From: an uncultured Clostridia bacterium
GTDB lineage: Bacteria > Bacillota > Clostridia > TANB77 > CAG-508
Length of the DNA: 12,129 bases
Reading direction: 5' to 3'
NCBI GenBank assembly: GCA_934167165.1
Contig: CAKPKG010000035.1
Span: forward strand, 1-12,129
Shown: positions 1 to 6,745 of the stretch, in pieces
Position numbering within the stretch: position 1 is the first letter of the stretch
Layout of the letters: every line of letters starts with the position of its first letter
Notes under the pieces: model-generated
Told to the model about the DNA's origin: nothing
Databases searched by the model: none
The model's input: the letters and a program-made list of their open reading frames with translations, nothing else
Position numbers and translations under genes: made by a program

Positions 1-39
1 TGTGATACAATATGAAAAAAATTAAAGAGGTGCATATAT

Positions 40-486
40 ATGAAGGTTATATTATTACAAGATATTAAAAATGTAGGAAAAAAAGATGAGATTATAAATG
101 CAAATGATGGTTATGCAAGAAACTTTTTATTTCCAAAGAAACTAGCATTAGAAGCAACAAAGGACAACCTTCTAAAATTACAAGCAAAAAAGGATTCACA
201 AGCACATAAAAAAAGTTTAGAGATAGAAGAATTTAAAAAACAAGCCGAGAAAATAAATAATATAACATTAGATTTAAAAGTAAAAGCAGGAGAAAACGGA
301 AAAATATTTGGTGGAATAACAGCAAAAGAAATATCACAAGAACTAAAAAACAAACAAAATATGGATATAGATAAAAAGAAAATAGTTTTAAAAGAAACAA
401 TAAAAAACATAGGAAGATTTTCAGTAGATATAAAATTTGGAGAAGGAATAAATGCAAAATTAACATTAAATATTATGGCAGAATAA
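40..486 (+). CDS. rplI: 50S ribosomal protein L9
   Basis: This is ribosomal protein L9, which binds 23S rRNA and projects from the large subunit. The 148-residue product has the usual family length. The N-terminal RNA-binding domain is recognisable from MKVILLQDIKNVGKKDEI followed by GYARNFLFPKKLA (about residues 1-38). A Lys/Glu-rich connecting helix covers about 40-75, and a C-terminal domain carries the GKIFGGIT motif near residues 87-94. A Shine-Dalgarno-like AAAGAGGTG lies at 24-32, about 7 nt before the ATG. The 39 bases upstream probably hold the end of another gene, but they are too short to identify it. The gene lies immediately upstream of dnaB, a common Firmicute arrangement, and no terminator separates them except the palindrome at 514-595. 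Confidence 0.97.
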   Translation: MKVILLQDIKNVGKKDEIINANDGYARNFLFPKKLALEATKDNLLKLQAKKDSQAHKKSLEIEEFKKQAEKINNITLDLKVKAGENGKIFGGITAKEISQELKNKQNMDIDKKKIVLKETIKNIGRFSVDIKFGEGINAKLTLNIMAE

Positions 487-513
487 TAAACAGATTGTAA
501 TTTTACGAAGTGC

Positions 514-595
514 GAAGTGCGAGGTATGAGGTGCGAAAAATAGGGAAAGGCTTGCGAAGCCTTAATCTATAATCCCACTTCCCACATCACACTGC
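514..595. repeat. Imperfect palindromic intergenic element between rplI and dnaB
   Basis: The 154-nt gap holds a large imperfect inverted repeat. The outer arms 514-536 and 573-595 match at 16 of 23 positions. Inside them ATAG (540-543) pairs with CTAT (567-570), and the core AAGGCTT (547-553) pairs perfectly with AAGCCTT (557-563) around a GCG loop. The left arm is also built of tandem GTGCGA-like units near 511-536. It is GC-richer than the genes around it. It has no good T-tract, so it is not a classical terminator. It resembles a short REP- or MITE-like repeat, but with one copy visible this is inference. Confidence 0.6.
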
Positions 596-640
596 ACACA
601 TCCAATATAAAGCAAAATAGCGTTAAAGGAGATAAATAAA

Positions 641-1976
641 ATGGAATTAGGAAAAATACCACCACACGATATAGAAGCAGAACAAGCAGTAATAGGAAGT
701 ATGCTTACAGATAAAGACGCTGTAGTTGACAGTATAGAAGTTCTAAAGCCAGACGATTTTTATAGACAAGATAATAAAACAATATATGAAGCAATAACAA
801 ACTTATATAACAGAGCAGAGCCAATAGATATAATAACAGTAAAAGCAGAACTAATATCACTTGGAAAATTTGAAGCGGTTGGAGGACTAGAATATTTAGC
901 AGTTTTACCAGATAAAGTTCCTACAACAGCAAATGTAGAAAAATATATAAGAATTGTAGAAGAAAAATCTATATTAAGAAAACTTATAAGAACATCTAAT
1001 GAATTAATAGATTTAGGATATGCGGAAACAGAAGATCTAGACACAATAATGGACCAAGCAGAAAAAAAGATATTCGAAATAGCACAAGGAAAAAATCAAA
1101 AAGGTTATACACCATTAAAAGAAGTATTAGTAGAAACATTTGCAGAAATAGAAAAATTATATAATCAAAAAGAGCCAATAACAGGGATTCCAACAGGATT
1201 TGCAGATTTAGATTATAAAACAGCACGGACTTCACAATTCAGATTTAGTATTAATTGCTGCAAGACCTGCAATGGGAAAATCTGCATTTGCATTAAATAT
1301 TGCAACACATGCAGCATTACAAGCAAAAGTGCCAGTTGTTATATTTAACCTGGAAATGTCAAAAAGTCAGTTAGTAAACAGAATTTTATGTAGTGAAGCT
1401 ATGGTAGATAGCAATAAAATAAGAACAGGAAAAATAGAAGAAGATGACTGGGTAAAACTTGCAACAGCACTTGGACCTTTGTCAGAAGCTCCTATATATA
1501 TAGATGATACACCAGGTATAACAGTAACAGAGATAAGAGCAAAATGTAGAAAATTAAAACTAGAAAAAAATATAGGATTAATAGTAATAGATTATTTGCA
1601 ATTAATTCAGGGAACAGGAAAAAGAAATGCTAGCCGTGAACAAGAAATCTCAGAAATAAGTAGGTCTTTAAAAATACTTGCAAAAGAATTAGATGTTCCA
1701 GTAATTGCATTATCACAATTATCAAGAGCAGCAGAACAAAGAGCTGACCATAGACCAATGCTTTCAGACCTTCGTGAATCTGGTGCTATTGAGCAAGATG
1801 CAGACATAGTAATGTTTTTATATAGAGATGATTACTATAATCCAGATACAGAAAAGAAAAATATAGCAGAAGTTATAATGGCAAAACACAGAGCAGGTTC
1901 AACAGGAACAGTAGAGCTATTATGGCTTGGCAATTATACCAAGTTTGTAAATATAGAAAGATATAGGGATGAATAA
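641..1976 (+). CDS. dnaB: Replicative DNA helicase DnaB, with one internal +1 shift at CGG
   Basis: This is the replicative helicase that unwinds DNA ahead of the fork and interacts with primase. Residues 1-195 are read from 641, starting IPPHDIEAEQAVIGSML, the typical N-terminal domain. After GCA at 1223 an in-frame CGG (1226) would lead to a stop at 1346-1348. Reading CGGA (1226-1229) as one glycine restores the conserved TAGLHNSDLVLIAARPAMGKSAF and gives an ungapped 444-residue protein of normal length. The Walker A region is about residues 206-214, Walker B is LIVIDYLQL near D317, and SREQEISEISRSLK and LSQLSR follow. The RBS is AAAGGAGAT at 625-633. Only one base breaks the frame and both halves are fully conserved, which argues against old decay. 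Alternatives are a sequence error, a recent pseudogene or an N-terminal-only product. The family assignment is certain; the decoding is inferred. Confidence 0.93.
1226..1229 (+). other. Putative +1 recoding site: CGGA read as Gly in dnaB
   Basis: The zero frame reads GCA CGG ACT, while DnaB homology requires GCA (C)GGA CTT, giving Ala-Gly-Leu of the conserved TAGL motif. There is no homopolymer here. P-site tRNA-Ala on GCA could not re-pair well with CAC, so ordinary P-site slippage is unlikely. The same signature recurs twice in purN. Confidence 0.75.
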
Positions 1977-1980
1977 AACA

Positions 1981-2022
1981 AAAAGGAGGTTCCAACATTA
2001 AAAATGCGGGAAACCTCCTTTT
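1981..2022. terminator. Bidirectional terminator hairpin after dnaB
   Basis: A perfect 11-bp stem joins AAAAGGAGGTT (1981-1991) to AACCTCCTTTT (2012-2022), with a 20-nt loop. On the plus strand the T-run is only four bases. On the minus strand the stem is followed by TTTTTGTTTT, so the hairpin looks better suited to ending a minus-strand transcript, and may serve both. The GGAGG in the stem is not followed by a start codon, so it is not an RBS. Confidence 0.7.
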
Positions 2023-2070
2023 GCGACCGAGTATTACACTACTAAGTCAAAAGTGGTGGAGTGCAAGGAA

Positions 2071-2256
2071 TTACTTTTTAGGGAGTTGAAGATAAGAATC
2101 AATTTTTCTAAGCTCTACAAGAGCTTTTTCAAACTCAATTCTTGCTTCAATTGGAGAAACCTCACCTGTGCAAACTTTGCGAATAAGATCCTGCATTGAT
2201 TGCTTTTCATTTGTAAGGATTCTCCAGTTAGGTGCTTGTAAAGCAAATATGCGCAA
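2071..2256 (-). CDS. Possible small protein, 61 aa or 41 aa
   Basis: I do not recognise this small ORF. It can start at a TTG (2256), giving 61 residues, or at an internal ATG, giving a 41-residue helical, charged peptide (MQDLIRKVCTGEVSP onward, ending LQLPKK). Neither start has a good Shine-Dalgarno. In favour of a real gene: codon use is T-ending (Leu mostly CTT, Ile mostly ATT), as in the minus-strand gene purN and unlike the A-ending plus-strand genes. A hairpin with a good minus-strand T-tract also lies downstream (1981-2022). Against: no family match, weak starts and short length. It has no signal peptide or membrane segment. Confidence 0.35.
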   Translation of the reverse strand: MRIFALQAPNWRILTNEKQSMQDLIRKVCTGEVSPIEARIEFEKALVELRKIDSYLQLPKK

Positions 2257-2260
2257 ATTA

Positions 2261-2289
2261 TTGTATTTTTAAATCAAAAATGCTATAAT
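2261..2289 (+). promoter_or_regulatory. Sigma-A promoter of tilS, extended -10
   Basis: A -35 TTGTAT (2261-2266), a 17-bp spacer and a perfect -10 TATAAT (2284-2289) with the extended TGn motif (2281-2283) lie just upstream of tilS. Transcription would start near 2296, leaving a short leader with the RBS TAGGAG at 2306-2311. Confidence 0.75.
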
Positions 2290-2318
2290 TCAAGCATTAA
2301 ATAATTAGGAGACCAGAT

Positions 2319-3350
2319 ATGAAGGATAGAATTTTGCAAACAATAAAAAAATATAATTTAATAAAAAACGGAGACAGTATAGTAATAGGGGTATCAGGAG
2401 GACCAGATTCAATATGCCTATTGAATGTACTAAATAAATTAAAAGAAGAATTAGATTTCAAAATATATGTAGCACATATAAATCATATGATACGAAAAGA
2501 AGCAGATGAAGAAACAGAATATGTAAAAAGTTTTTGCAAAAACATAGGGGTAGAATGCTTTACAAAGAAAATAGATGTAATAGAAATTGCAAAAGAATTA
2601 AAAATGGGAACAGAGGAAGCAGGAAGAAAAATAAGATATGATTTTTTTGAAGAAGTATTAAGAAACACAAATTCAAACAAAATAGCAACAGCACACAACA
2701 ATAATGATAAAGTAGAAACTATAATAATGAATATATTAAGAGGAAGCGGAATATCTGGACTAAAAGGGTTAGATCCAATAAGAGAAAATAAATTTATAAA
2801 ACCACTAATAGAAACATCAAGAGAAGAAATAGAAAACTATTGTGAAGAGAACAAACTAAATCCACGAATAGATAAATCAAATAATGAAAATATTTATACA
2901 AGAAACAAAGTAAGAAATTGTGTTATTCCGTATATAAAAAAGGAATTCAATCCCAATATATTAAAAACAATAAACAGGTTATCAGAAGTGGCAACAGAAG
3001 AAAACGAATATTTAAATAATGTAACACAAAAAGCTTTTGATGAAATATGCATATCTCTAGAGAAACCTGTAATAGCAGATGATTGCACCAACGAAAAGAT
3101 AAACAATCAAATAATTTTGGACTTAAAAAAATTCAATAATTTAGAATTAGTAATAAAAAGAAGGCTAATACTATATACTATTAATGAACTTTTAGGAACA
3201 ACAGATGGAATAGAAAAAGTAAATATAGATGATATAATTAAACTTTGTAGCAATAATATAGGAAACAAATTTTTAAAACCAACAAAAAATATAAAAATTT
3301 TAGTAAAAAATAGAAAAATTTTTTTCACTCCTAACTATGACCTTCCGTAA
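2319..3350 (+). CDS. tilS: tRNA(Ile)-lysidine synthetase, short form
   Basis: TilS attaches lysine to the wobble C34 of tRNA-Ile(CAU) using ATP, so that it reads AUA rather than AUG. This matters here because ATA is the dominant isoleucine codon. The N-type ATP pyrophosphatase loop SGGPDS is at residues 26-31. HINHMIRKEADEE and ATAHNNNDKVET with RGSGISGLKGL are the other family motifs, and NKVRN lies further on. The protein ends at residue 343, after what looks like the first C-terminal domain. Larger TilS proteins (E. coli about 430 residues, Bacillus longer) carry a further C-terminal tRNA-binding domain that is absent here. Short TilS forms exist naturally, for example in Aquifex. The next 175 bases show no remnant of that domain. 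The RBS is TAGGAG, 7 nt before the ATG. Confidence 0.93.
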   Translation: MKDRILQTIKKYNLIKNGDSIVIGVSGGPDSICLLNVLNKLKEELDFKIYVAHINHMIRKEADEETEYVKSFCKNIGVECFTKKIDVIEIAKELKMGTEEAGRKIRYDFFEEVLRNTNSNKIATAHNNNDKVETIIMNILRGSGISGLKGLDPIRENKFIKPLIETSREEIENYCEENKLNPRIDKSNNENIYTRNKVRNCVIPYIKKEFNPNILKTINRLSEVATEENEYLNNVTQKAFDEICISLEKPVIADDCTNEKINNQIILDLKKFNNLELVIKRRLILYTINELLGTTDGIEKVNIDDIIKLCSNNIGNKFLKPTKNIKILVKNRKIFFTPNYDLP

Positions 3351-3401
3351 GCAAAACGTTGATACACAAAGAATAGGAGAAAAAAACTTTGTAAAAAAGT
3401 A

Positions 3402-3430
3402 TTGAATAAAAAAAATGTATATGCTATATT
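3402..3430 (+). promoter_or_regulatory. Sigma-A promoter of ftsH, extended -10
   Basis: A -35 TTGAAT (3402-3407), a 17-bp spacer and a -10 TATATT (3425-3430) with TGn at 3422-3424 have the same architecture as the tilS promoter. The predicted start is near 3437, leaving a leader of about 90 nt. The RBS AAAGGAGAAG lies at 3511-3520. Confidence 0.65.
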
Positions 3431-3439
3431 GCAATATAG
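3424..3439. promoter_or_regulatory. Perfect 16-bp palindrome over the ftsH -10 and start
   Basis: CTATATTGCAATATAG is a perfect palindrome that covers the -10 and the predicted transcription start. A related GCAATATTGG follows at 3460-3469, matching GCAATATAGG at 3431-3440 with one difference and 29 bp apart. This could be an operator for a dimeric repressor. It matches neither the CIRCE (HrcA) nor the CtsR consensus. In such AT-rich DNA chance is possible. Confidence 0.35.
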
Positions 3440-3525
3440 GAAAATAACATTAGTAAACAGCAATATTGGGATATATAGTACATAAGACAAAATTTTAATC
3501 CCATTATAGTAAAGGAGAAGATAAA

Positions 3526-5331
3526 ATGAAAAAAGGATTAAAAACATTAGCAATGTGGTTGATAATGGGAATAATACTTATAGTATTAATTTCAGCCATA
3601 ATGGATAACTCACAAACAAAGATGACTTATTCAGAATTAATTGTAGAAATAGAAAGCGGTAAGGTAGAAAATGTAGAGATATCAGCAGATGGAAAAAAGG
3701 CATATGTAACATTAAAAGCTAACCCAAAAATAGAAAAAGAAGTTAACATTCCAAGCGTAGATAGTTTTATGGATAAGATAAATAATTCTTTAGCAGAAGG
3801 AAGCTTTACACTAGAGAAAAAATCAGAATCTGCAATAATTACTATACTTAGCTTGTTATCACCATTTGGAATATTAATTATTTTCTGTATATTCTGGTTC
3901 TTATTTATGGGGAACAGCCAAGGAAATGCAGGAAACAAAACAATGTCATTTGGAAAAAGTAGAGCTAGAATGATGGGAACAGGAGAAAAAACTAGAGTAA
4001 CATTTGACGATGTAGCAGGAGTAGATGAAGAAAAAGAAGAACTAGAAGAAATAGTAGAATTCTTAAAATCACCTAAAAAATTTACAGATATGGGAGCGAG
4101 AATTCCAAAAGGAGTTTTATTAGTAGGTCAACCTGGTACAGGAAAAACATTACTTGCAAAAGCAGTTGCAGGTGAAGCTGGAGTTCCATTCTTTATAATA
4201 AGTGGTTCAGACTTCGTAGAGATGTTTGTTGGTGTAGGTGCATCAAGAGTAAGAGATTTATTTGACCAAGCAAAGAAAAATGCTCCATGTATTATATTTA
4301 TAGATGAGATTGATGCAGTAGGACGTCAAAGAGGAGCTGGACTTGGTGGCGGACATGACGAAAGAGAACAAACATTAAACCAATTATTAGTTGAAATGGA
4401 CGGATTTGGAAGCAACGAAGGAGTAATAGTTTTAGCAGCAACAAACAGACCAGACGTATTAGATAAAGCTTTATTAAGACCAGGAAGATTTGATAGACAA
4501 ATAGTAGTATCAGCACCAGACGTAAAAGCAAGAGAACAAATACTAGAAGTTCATAGCAGAAAGAAAAAAATTGCAGATGATGTAGATTTAAGAACAATAG
4601 CAAAAAATACAGCAGGATTTGCAGGAGCAGACTTAGAGAACGTATTAAATGAAGCTGCATTACTTGCTGCAAGAAGAGATAAAAAAGAAATAACAATGGC
4701 AGAAATAGAAGACGCAATGGTAAAAGTTACAATGGGACCAGAAAAGAAGAGCAGGGTAAGAAGCGAAAAAGAAAACAAATTAGTAGCATTCCACGAAGCA
4801 GGCCATGCAGTAGTAAGCAAATTCTTACCAACACAAGACACAGTTCATCAAATATCAATAGTACCTCGTGGTATGGCAGGTGGATATACAATGTATAAAC
4901 CAGATGAAGATAAAAACTTTATGTCAAAAACAGAAATGGAAGAAAGCATAGTATCATTATTAGGAGGAAGAGTTGCAGAACAATTAGTATTAAATGATAT
5001 ATCAACAGGAGCAAGCAACGATATAGAAAGAGCATCTAAAATTGCAAGAGACATGGTTACAAGATATGGAATGAGTGACAAAATAGGAACAATAACATTT
5101 GGTTCAGGTCAAGAAGAAGTATTTTTAGGTAGAGATTTAGCACAAGCTAAAAACTTTAGTGAGGAAACAGCAGCAAAAATAGATGAAGAAGTAAAAAGAA
5201 TAATAGATGAAGCATATAACAAAGCAAAAACAATATTAAGCAACAACATGGATAAACTAGCAAGTGTAGCAAATGTTTTATTAGAAAAAGAAAAAATAGA
5301 TGGAGACGAATTTGCTGCAATATTTGAATAA
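3526..5331 (+). CDS. ftsH: ATP-dependent zinc metalloprotease FtsH
   Basis: FtsH is a membrane-bound AAA+ protease that degrades misfolded membrane proteins and some regulators. The 601-residue protein has a first membrane helix at about residues 8-26, an extracytoplasmic domain to about 100, and a second helix at about 104-128. The AAA module follows: Walker A GQPGTGKT at 201-208 (Gln where Pro is usual), Walker B IIFIDE at 256-261, and the second region of homology ATNRPDVLDKALLRPGRFDRQ starting at 305. The zinc site is HEAGH at 423-427, with a third ligand Asp near 499. The C-terminal tail is short and acidic. A promoter and an RBS precede it and a strong terminator follows. Firmicutes often carry hprT between tilS and ftsH; here it is absent. 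Confidence 0.98.
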   Translation: MKKGLKTLAMWLIMGIILIVLISAIMDNSQTKMTYSELIVEIESGKVENVEISADGKKAYVTLKANPKIEKEVNIPSVDSFMDKINNSLAEGSFTLEKKSESAIITILSLLSPFGILIIFCIFWFLFMGNSQGNAGNKTMSFGKSRARMMGTGEKTRVTFDDVAGVDEEKEELEEIVEFLKSPKKFTDMGARIPKGVLLVGQPGTGKTLLAKAVAGEAGVPFFIISGSDFVEMFVGVGASRVRDLFDQAKKNAPCIIFIDEIDAVGRQRGAGLGGGHDEREQTLNQLLVEMDGFGSNEGVIVLAATNRPDVLDKALLRPGRFDRQIVVSAPDVKAREQILEVHSRKKKIADDVDLRTIAKNTAGFAGADLENVLNEAALLAARRDKKEITMAEIEDAMVKVTMGPEKKSRVRSEKENKLVAFHEAGHAVVSKFLPTQDTVHQISIVPRGMAGGYTMYKPDEDKNFMSKTEMEESIVSLLGGRVAEQLVLNDISTGASNDIERASKIARDMVTRYGMSDKIGTITFGSGQEEVFLGRDLAQAKNFSEETAAKIDEEVKRIIDEAYNKAKTILSNNMDKLASVANVLLEKEKIDGDEFAAIFE

Positions 5332-5344
5332 AAATAAAGAGGAA

Positions 5345-5387
5345 AAAAGCCCTTAAGTGAGTAACTGCAAGGGCTTTTAATTTTTTA
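5345..5387 (+). terminator. Rho-independent terminator of ftsH
   Basis: A perfect 10-bp stem, AAAAGCCCTT (5345-5354) with AAGGGCTTTT (5369-5378), encloses a 14-nt loop and is followed by a T-rich tail (TTTTAATTTTTT). Confidence 0.88.
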
Positions 5388-5399
5388 AGGTTACAAATG

Positions 5400-5428
5400 T
5401 TGACATAACATGAAGAAAATGGTATAAT
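5400..5428 (+). promoter_or_regulatory. Consensus sigma-A promoter of the 5522 gene
   Basis: A perfect TTGACA (5400-5405), a 17-bp spacer and a perfect TATAAT (5423-5428) with an extended TGn (5420-5422). This is the strongest promoter in the window and implies high expression of the exported protein downstream. Predicted start is near 5435. Confidence 0.88.
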
Positions 5429-5444
5429 AGATATAATCAATAAG

Positions 5445-5489
5445 ATTTGGCTTGGGCCAAAATGAGAAAAACCAAAAGAAAAGCCAAAT
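5445..5489 (+). promoter_or_regulatory. Leader with two mutually exclusive hairpins
   Basis: In the roughly 86-nt leader, ATTTGGCTT (5445-5453) can pair perfectly with AAGCCAAAT (5481-5489). The same left arm can instead form a short hairpin, TTTGGC (5446-5451) with GCCAAA (5456-5461), around TTGG. A third CCAAA lies at 5472-5476. The RBS (GGGAGG, 5508-5513) is outside both structures. This could be a regulatory or stabilising leader; it matches no riboswitch class I recognise. Confidence 0.4.
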
Positions 5490-5521
5490 AAATATTTATT
5501 AAAATAAGGGAGGTTGATATT

Positions 5522-6622
5522 ATGAGTCAAACATTAAAATCTAGAATTTCAGTAATAATATTAATGGCATTATTATTAACATCATTGGCAGGTACAATGT
5601 GTTATGCAGCAGAGGCAAGCACACCAACAGAAGAAACTAAACAAGCTGTAGAGGTAAAATTAAACAGAAAAGTATTCTTTGAAGGAAAAACATACTGGAG
5701 AATGGATGGAAAAGGAAGAACAAGAAAAGAATATAAAGATGGCAAAATAGGTTGTGGTATAATAGGAGGAATAACAAGTAATAAACCATTTGGAATATAT
5801 GTTATAGGTGAAGGATATATTTCTAAAGATCAAATAACAAAACCAACAGAAAAATTTATATCACTAAAATTTGATAAAGTTGAAGATGGACTTGGAGCAA
5901 AAACACAATTAAAAATTAATGGAGAATTTGTAGCTGTAGATAGTGATAACACAGGAATAATTAAATATGAAAAAGGAAAATTAATAGCAGGAGGAATTGA
6001 CGGAACAACAACAATAAAAATTACAACAAAAAGTGGTAAAGAATATGAAGCTTTAGCAACAGTTTATAAAGGAGATGTTGAATTAAACATTGAACAAGGA
6101 ACTTTAAGTTTATCAGGAATGTCAACAACTGAAATGGCAGACAAAAAATTAAAATTAGAAGCAGGAGGAAATGCAGATTTAGGAGTTGTAATAACAGAGG
6201 ATGGAATTGCTATTGGAGCAGATGGAGAAGCAAATGCTAAAATTAATTTTAAAGAAACAGAAATTCTAGATGCAAATGCTACTGCAAGTGGAAGTGCAAT
6301 ATTAACTAGAGACGGAGTAGAAGTAGAAGGAAATGCATCACAAAGAGGAAGCTTATTTAAAAAACTTAATGCAAAATTATCACAAAGAGCAAAAGCATCA
6401 ATAAATAAAGAAAGAGCCGATGTAAGTGTAGGTGGAGACGTAGAAGTAGATGATAAAGAAATAGCTTCAGCAGATGCAGGATTAGGATATGAATATGCAA
6501 CAGACACAGGAACAGCTAGCATAAAAGCAAGTGCATTAGGAAATGAAGTTGTAAATGCACAAAAAGATTTCAACCCAGTAACAACACTAAAAACATTATT
6601 ATCAAAATTAATGAAAAAATAA
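5522..6622 (+). CDS. Exported protein of unknown function with Gly/Ala-rich beta C-terminal half
   Basis: I cannot assign this gene to a family. Residues 1-30 form a clear Sec signal peptide: a Lys/Arg start, a hydrophobic core IIILMALLLTSLA-like, and a likely cut after CYA or CYAA. The only cysteine near the site is not in a good lipobox, so a lipoprotein is unlikely. Residues about 131-184 (ending TTTIKITTKSGKEYEALATVY) look like a bacterial Ig-like (Big_2-type) strand pattern. Residues about 208-345 are low in aromatics and rich in Gly, Ala, Asp and Glu, with alternating GxAxxG-like strands suggesting a long repetitive beta region. There is no membrane anchor or sortase motif, so the protein is secreted or held by other means. 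The gene is monocistronic, between its own consensus promoter and a strong terminator; the RBS is GGGAGG. High expression is inferred. Confidence 0.88.
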   Translation: MSQTLKSRISVIILMALLLTSLAGTMCYAAEASTPTEETKQAVEVKLNRKVFFEGKTYWRMDGKGRTRKEYKDGKIGCGIIGGITSNKPFGIYVIGEGYISKDQITKPTEKFISLKFDKVEDGLGAKTQLKINGEFVAVDSDNTGIIKYEKGKLIAGGIDGTTTIKITTKSGKEYEALATVYKGDVELNIEQGTLSLSGMSTTEMADKKLKLEAGGNADLGVVITEDGIAIGADGEANAKINFKETEILDANATASGSAILTRDGVEVEGNASQRGSLFKKLNAKLSQRAKASINKERADVSVGGDVEVDDKEIASADAGLGYEYATDTGTASIKASALGNEVVNAQKDFNPVTTLKTLLSKLMKK

Positions 6623-6632
6623 AAAGATAAAG

Positions 6633-6676
6633 ATATGGTCTTGAACAAAGTTCAAGGCCATATTTTTTATTTTTTA
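6633..6676 (+). terminator. Strong rho-independent terminator of the 5522 gene
   Basis: A 14-bp stem (6633-6646 with 6650-6663) contains one G-T wobble and a three-base AAA loop, and is followed by TTTTTTATTTTTT. Confidence 0.92.
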
Positions 6677-6684
6677 AAAAAATG

Positions 6685-6713
6685 TTGATTTTATTTTAAT
6701 AAATGTATATACT
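6685..6713 (+). promoter_or_regulatory. Sigma-A promoter of the 6746 gene
   Basis: A -35 TTGATT (6685-6690), a 17-bp spacer and a -10 TATACT (6708-6713). Predicted start is near 6720, so the leader is short; the RBS AAAGGAGA lies at 6731-6738. Confidence 0.65.
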
Positions 6714-6745
6714 AATAATGTTAAAAATACAAAGGAGAACAAAAA

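Noticed and set aside
1223..1229. Ordinary programmed +1 frameshifting by P-site tRNA slippage
   Set aside because: The P-site codons differ (GCA, TCT, AAT) and none re-pairs well in the +1 frame. No shared upstream Shine-Dalgarno-like stimulator or downstream stop codon was seen at the shift, unlike RF2-type sites.
1223..1290. Intein in dnaB
   Set aside because: DnaB inteins are common near the P-loop, but homology is continuous across the site with no inserted residues.
1272..1976. A separate gene starting at ATG 1272
   Set aside because: That ATG is the Met of the Walker A region (ARPAMGKS), has no RBS of its own, and the frame carries DnaB homology upstream to 1227.
1981..2040. tRNA-like sequence (GGTTCCAAC) after dnaB
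   Set aside because: No acceptor, D or anticodon arms could be fitted; the bases belong to the terminator stem and loop.
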